From contig CAAGKF010000399.1 in assembly GCA_900770345.1 (NCBI GenBank), forward strand, positions 1 through 16,199: a DNA stretch of 16,199 nucleotides, given 5' to 3'. Shown one piece after another: positions 15,275-16,199 of the stretch. The notes beneath the pieces were generated by a model, which was not told where the DNA came from, did not search any database, and saw nothing but the letters and a program-made list of their open reading frames with translations. Made by a program: the position numbers and the translations under genes. How positions within the stretch are numbered: position 1 is the first letter of the stretch; each line of letters opens with the position of its first letter. This stretch comes from Lachnospiraceae bacterium (lineage in GTDB: Bacteria > Bacillota > Clostridia > Lachnospirales > Lachnospiraceae).

Positions 15275-15832
15275 ATGAACAAAATAGATATGCGTTTTGA
15301 TGAAGAAATTTTCAAAAATTTAGTTGGACAGACTTTTCATAAATATAGATGTGATCCGTTTGTATATACACCGTCGGTAACACAGATTGTGGGATTATAT
15401 ATTGGTGATGAGGTTTATAAAATGTCCAATGTGCAGGAACCCGTAGATTATTATGGGAATATGGACGATGTAGCAATCTGCCGCTTTATAAAAGCGAAAG
15501 ATGCCGATATTCGTTCGGCATTGGAAGGAGTGGATCAGATCGATACGCCAATAAATGGACGTATAGAGAAAGTAGTTCTGGTTAATGAACACCAGCAAGT
15601 CTTTGAAAACGGAACGCAAACGTATGATGTATGGCTGACGCGAGGAGTGATCTTCACGGTGGATGGTCGGGAGATTTCGTTTGAGAAACAAAATTGGCCG
15701 TATTCTGAAGAAATCAACATCGAACGTGGATACAATCTGATAGACAGGTTCGGCGATGTGAATGATTTTTCTGAAGACTGGGATCCGGGGATAAAAGCGG
15801 TAGCCACTCGAGAAAATGTCGTGCTTCAGTAA
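15275..15832 (+). CDS. Hypothetical acidic protein, possible immunity/antitoxin partner
   Basis: A 185-aa acidic, soluble protein that I do not recognise. It is rich in D/E (for example YYGNMDDVAICRFIKAKDAD and DVNDFSEDWDPG) with strand-rich segments (VVLVNEHQQVF; YDVWLTRGVIFTVDGREISF). ATG 15275 is chosen because AAAGGAG (15258-15264) lies 10 nt upstream; the open frame extends to a TTG at 15254, which has no suitable site. That Shine-Dalgarno lies within the last codons of the upstream toxin-like gene and only 7 nt separate the two genes, so translation is coupled. A small acidic protein encoded right behind a toxin-like domain is what an immunity protein would look like; this is positional inference. 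Confidence 0.6.
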   Translation: MNKIDMRFDEEIFKNLVGQTFHKYRCDPFVYTPSVTQIVGLYIGDEVYKMSNVQEPVDYYGNMDDVAICRFIKAKDADIRSALEGVDQIDTPINGRIEKVVLVNEHQQVFENGTQTYDVWLTRGVIFTVDGREISFEKQNWPYSEEINIERGYNLIDRFGDVNDFSEDWDPGIKAVATRENVVLQ

Positions 15833-15862
15833 ACGGGATATGCAACCAAGCGCAATCGAGCA

Positions 15863-15969
15863 GATTCGAGGTTGAAGAATCGATCTGGAGTCAGCATATC
15901 GCCAGTGATATGATGACTCAAAAGATGTTCTATGCTGACAAAGAAGCCGGTGGGTACAAATTGGGTACA
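15863..15969. other. Right-end module A: motif, hairpin and integrase arm-type repeat pair
   Basis: GATTCGAGGTTGA (15863-15875) is followed by a perfect 9-bp inverted repeat GTCAGCATA (15890-15898) / TATGCTGAC (15931-15939), and then two GGGTACA direct repeats (15952-15958 and 15963-15969) exactly 11 bp apart, one helical turn. Paired short repeats at helical spacing are what integrases with an arm-binding domain use. Module B repeats the same order of parts about 195 bp later. Confidence 0.5.
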
Positions 15970-16003
15970 CCAGTTTTGAAATGAGGTGTATGAGATGTAA
16001 AAA

Positions 16004-16020
16004 CGTATCAAAATGATACG
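16004..16020. promoter_or_regulatory. Second copy of the xis-operator palindrome
   Basis: CGTATC-AAAAT-GATACG (16004-16020) matches the operator core at 277-293 at 16 of 17 positions. It lies between right-end modules A and B, with no gene downstream in the window. The same regulator or excisionase probably binds both ends. Confidence 0.6.
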
Positions 16021-16039
16021 AAAACAGAACGAAATAGCG

Positions 16040-16056
16040 GCAGGTTCATGACCTGC
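16040..16056. repeat. Small hairpin between the right-end modules
   Basis: GCAGGT (16040-16045) and ACCTGC (16051-16056) form a perfect 6-bp inverted repeat around TCATG. It is another element of the structured right end, of unknown role. Confidence 0.4.
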
Positions 16057-16060
16057 AGTG

Positions 16061-16162
16061 GATTCGAAGTTGAGCTCGAATAAAAACACGAATCCCTGTA
16101 AGTCTTGAATCTATAAGGCTTGCAGGGATTTTTTCATGCCCGCTGGGTACAGTTTGGGTACA
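16061..16162. other. Right-end module B: motif, hairpin and integrase arm-type repeat pair (candidate attachment region)
   Basis: GATTCGAAGTTGA (16061-16073; 12 of 13 identical to the module A motif) is followed by the terminator-like hairpin at 16091-16130 and two GGGTACA repeats (16145-16151 and 16156-16162), again 11 bp apart. The distance from hairpin to repeat pair (about 14 bp) is close to that in module A. The element's right boundary is expected nearby, and the last 35 bp of the window could already be chromosomal. The core crossover site cannot be located because the left junction is not in the window. Confidence 0.5.
16091..16134 (+). terminator. Rho-independent terminator-like hairpin
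   Basis: AATCCCTGTAAG (16091-16102) pairs with CTTGCAGGGATT (16119-16130), a 12-bp stem with one T-G wobble and a 16-nt loop, followed by a run of T residues (16129-16134). It could end transcripts from the right-hand cassette; the stem may also be read from the other strand, since the left arm is preceded by A-rich sequence. Confidence 0.7.
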
Positions 16163-16199
16163 AACTCCTTATTCCGGTGAGATTTTCGCCTGTGATTTA

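Noticed and set aside
15910..15984. Short open frame after the right-hand cassette
   Set aside because: It is 24 codons only, without a ribosome binding site; the stretch is better explained by the hairpin and the GGGTACA repeats.
16040..16102. 3' end of a tRNA gene as integration target
   Set aside because: A GATTCGA string resembles a T-loop, but no acceptor stem, anticodon arm or complete cloverleaf could be built.
1..16199. CRISPR array
   Set aside because: No regularly spaced repeat of 25-40 bp with variable spacers was seen, and no cas-like gene.

Overview
This 16.2 kb window looks like most of an integrated, mobilizable genetic element in a Bacillota (Firmicutes) genome, probably a Clostridia or Erysipelotrichia-type gut or anaerobic bacterium. 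The assignment rests on strong AGGAGG-type ribosome binding sites, sigma-A-like promoters, moderate G+C content, and protein families typical of Firmicutes integrative elements. The species cannot be named from the sequence.

Left part (1-1950): a partial XRE-type repressor gene reads leftward off the edge. It diverges from an excisionase-like gene and a tyrosine integrase, which overlap by 4 nt. The xis promoter carries a palindromic operator (CGTATC-AAAAA-GATACG) that overlaps its -10 box and likely start point. A MobC-like relaxosome protein follows the integrase.

Middle-left (2000-6315): an 803-aa primase-polymerase/helicase-like protein (NrS-1-like prim-pol domain plus DUF3987/YfjI-type ATPase). 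It is followed by a 408-bp non-coding stretch packed with inverted repeats, which I read as the oriT region and the leader of the relaxase gene. Then comes a MobA/MobL-type HUH relaxase. Together int/xis, mobC, relaxase and prim-pol would let the element excise, replicate as a circle and be mobilized by a helper conjugation system. No mating-pore genes are present.

Middle-right (6320-14020): a strong promoter drives a tightly packed operon of an XRE regulator, an ImmA/IrrE metallopeptidase and a complete type I restriction-modification system in the order hsdM-hsdS-hsdR. The regulator/protease pair upstream of the restriction system suggests that the defence cargo is switchable.

Right part (14021-15832): a 207-bp intergenic region with a promoter and a set of perfect inverted repeats that could fold into a three-way-junction RNA. 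It precedes a three-gene cassette: a DUF4417 protein, a small protein resembling the C-terminal domains of polymorphic toxins, and an acidic protein in the position of an immunity gene. This cassette is the least understood coding part of the window.

Right end (15833-16199): no convincing gene. It contains two similarly built modules, each with a GATTCGARGTTGA motif, a hairpin and a pair of GGGTACA repeats 11 bp apart. Between them is a near-exact copy of the xis operator palindrome. I interpret this as the attachment region of the element, possibly duplicated by accretion of a related element.
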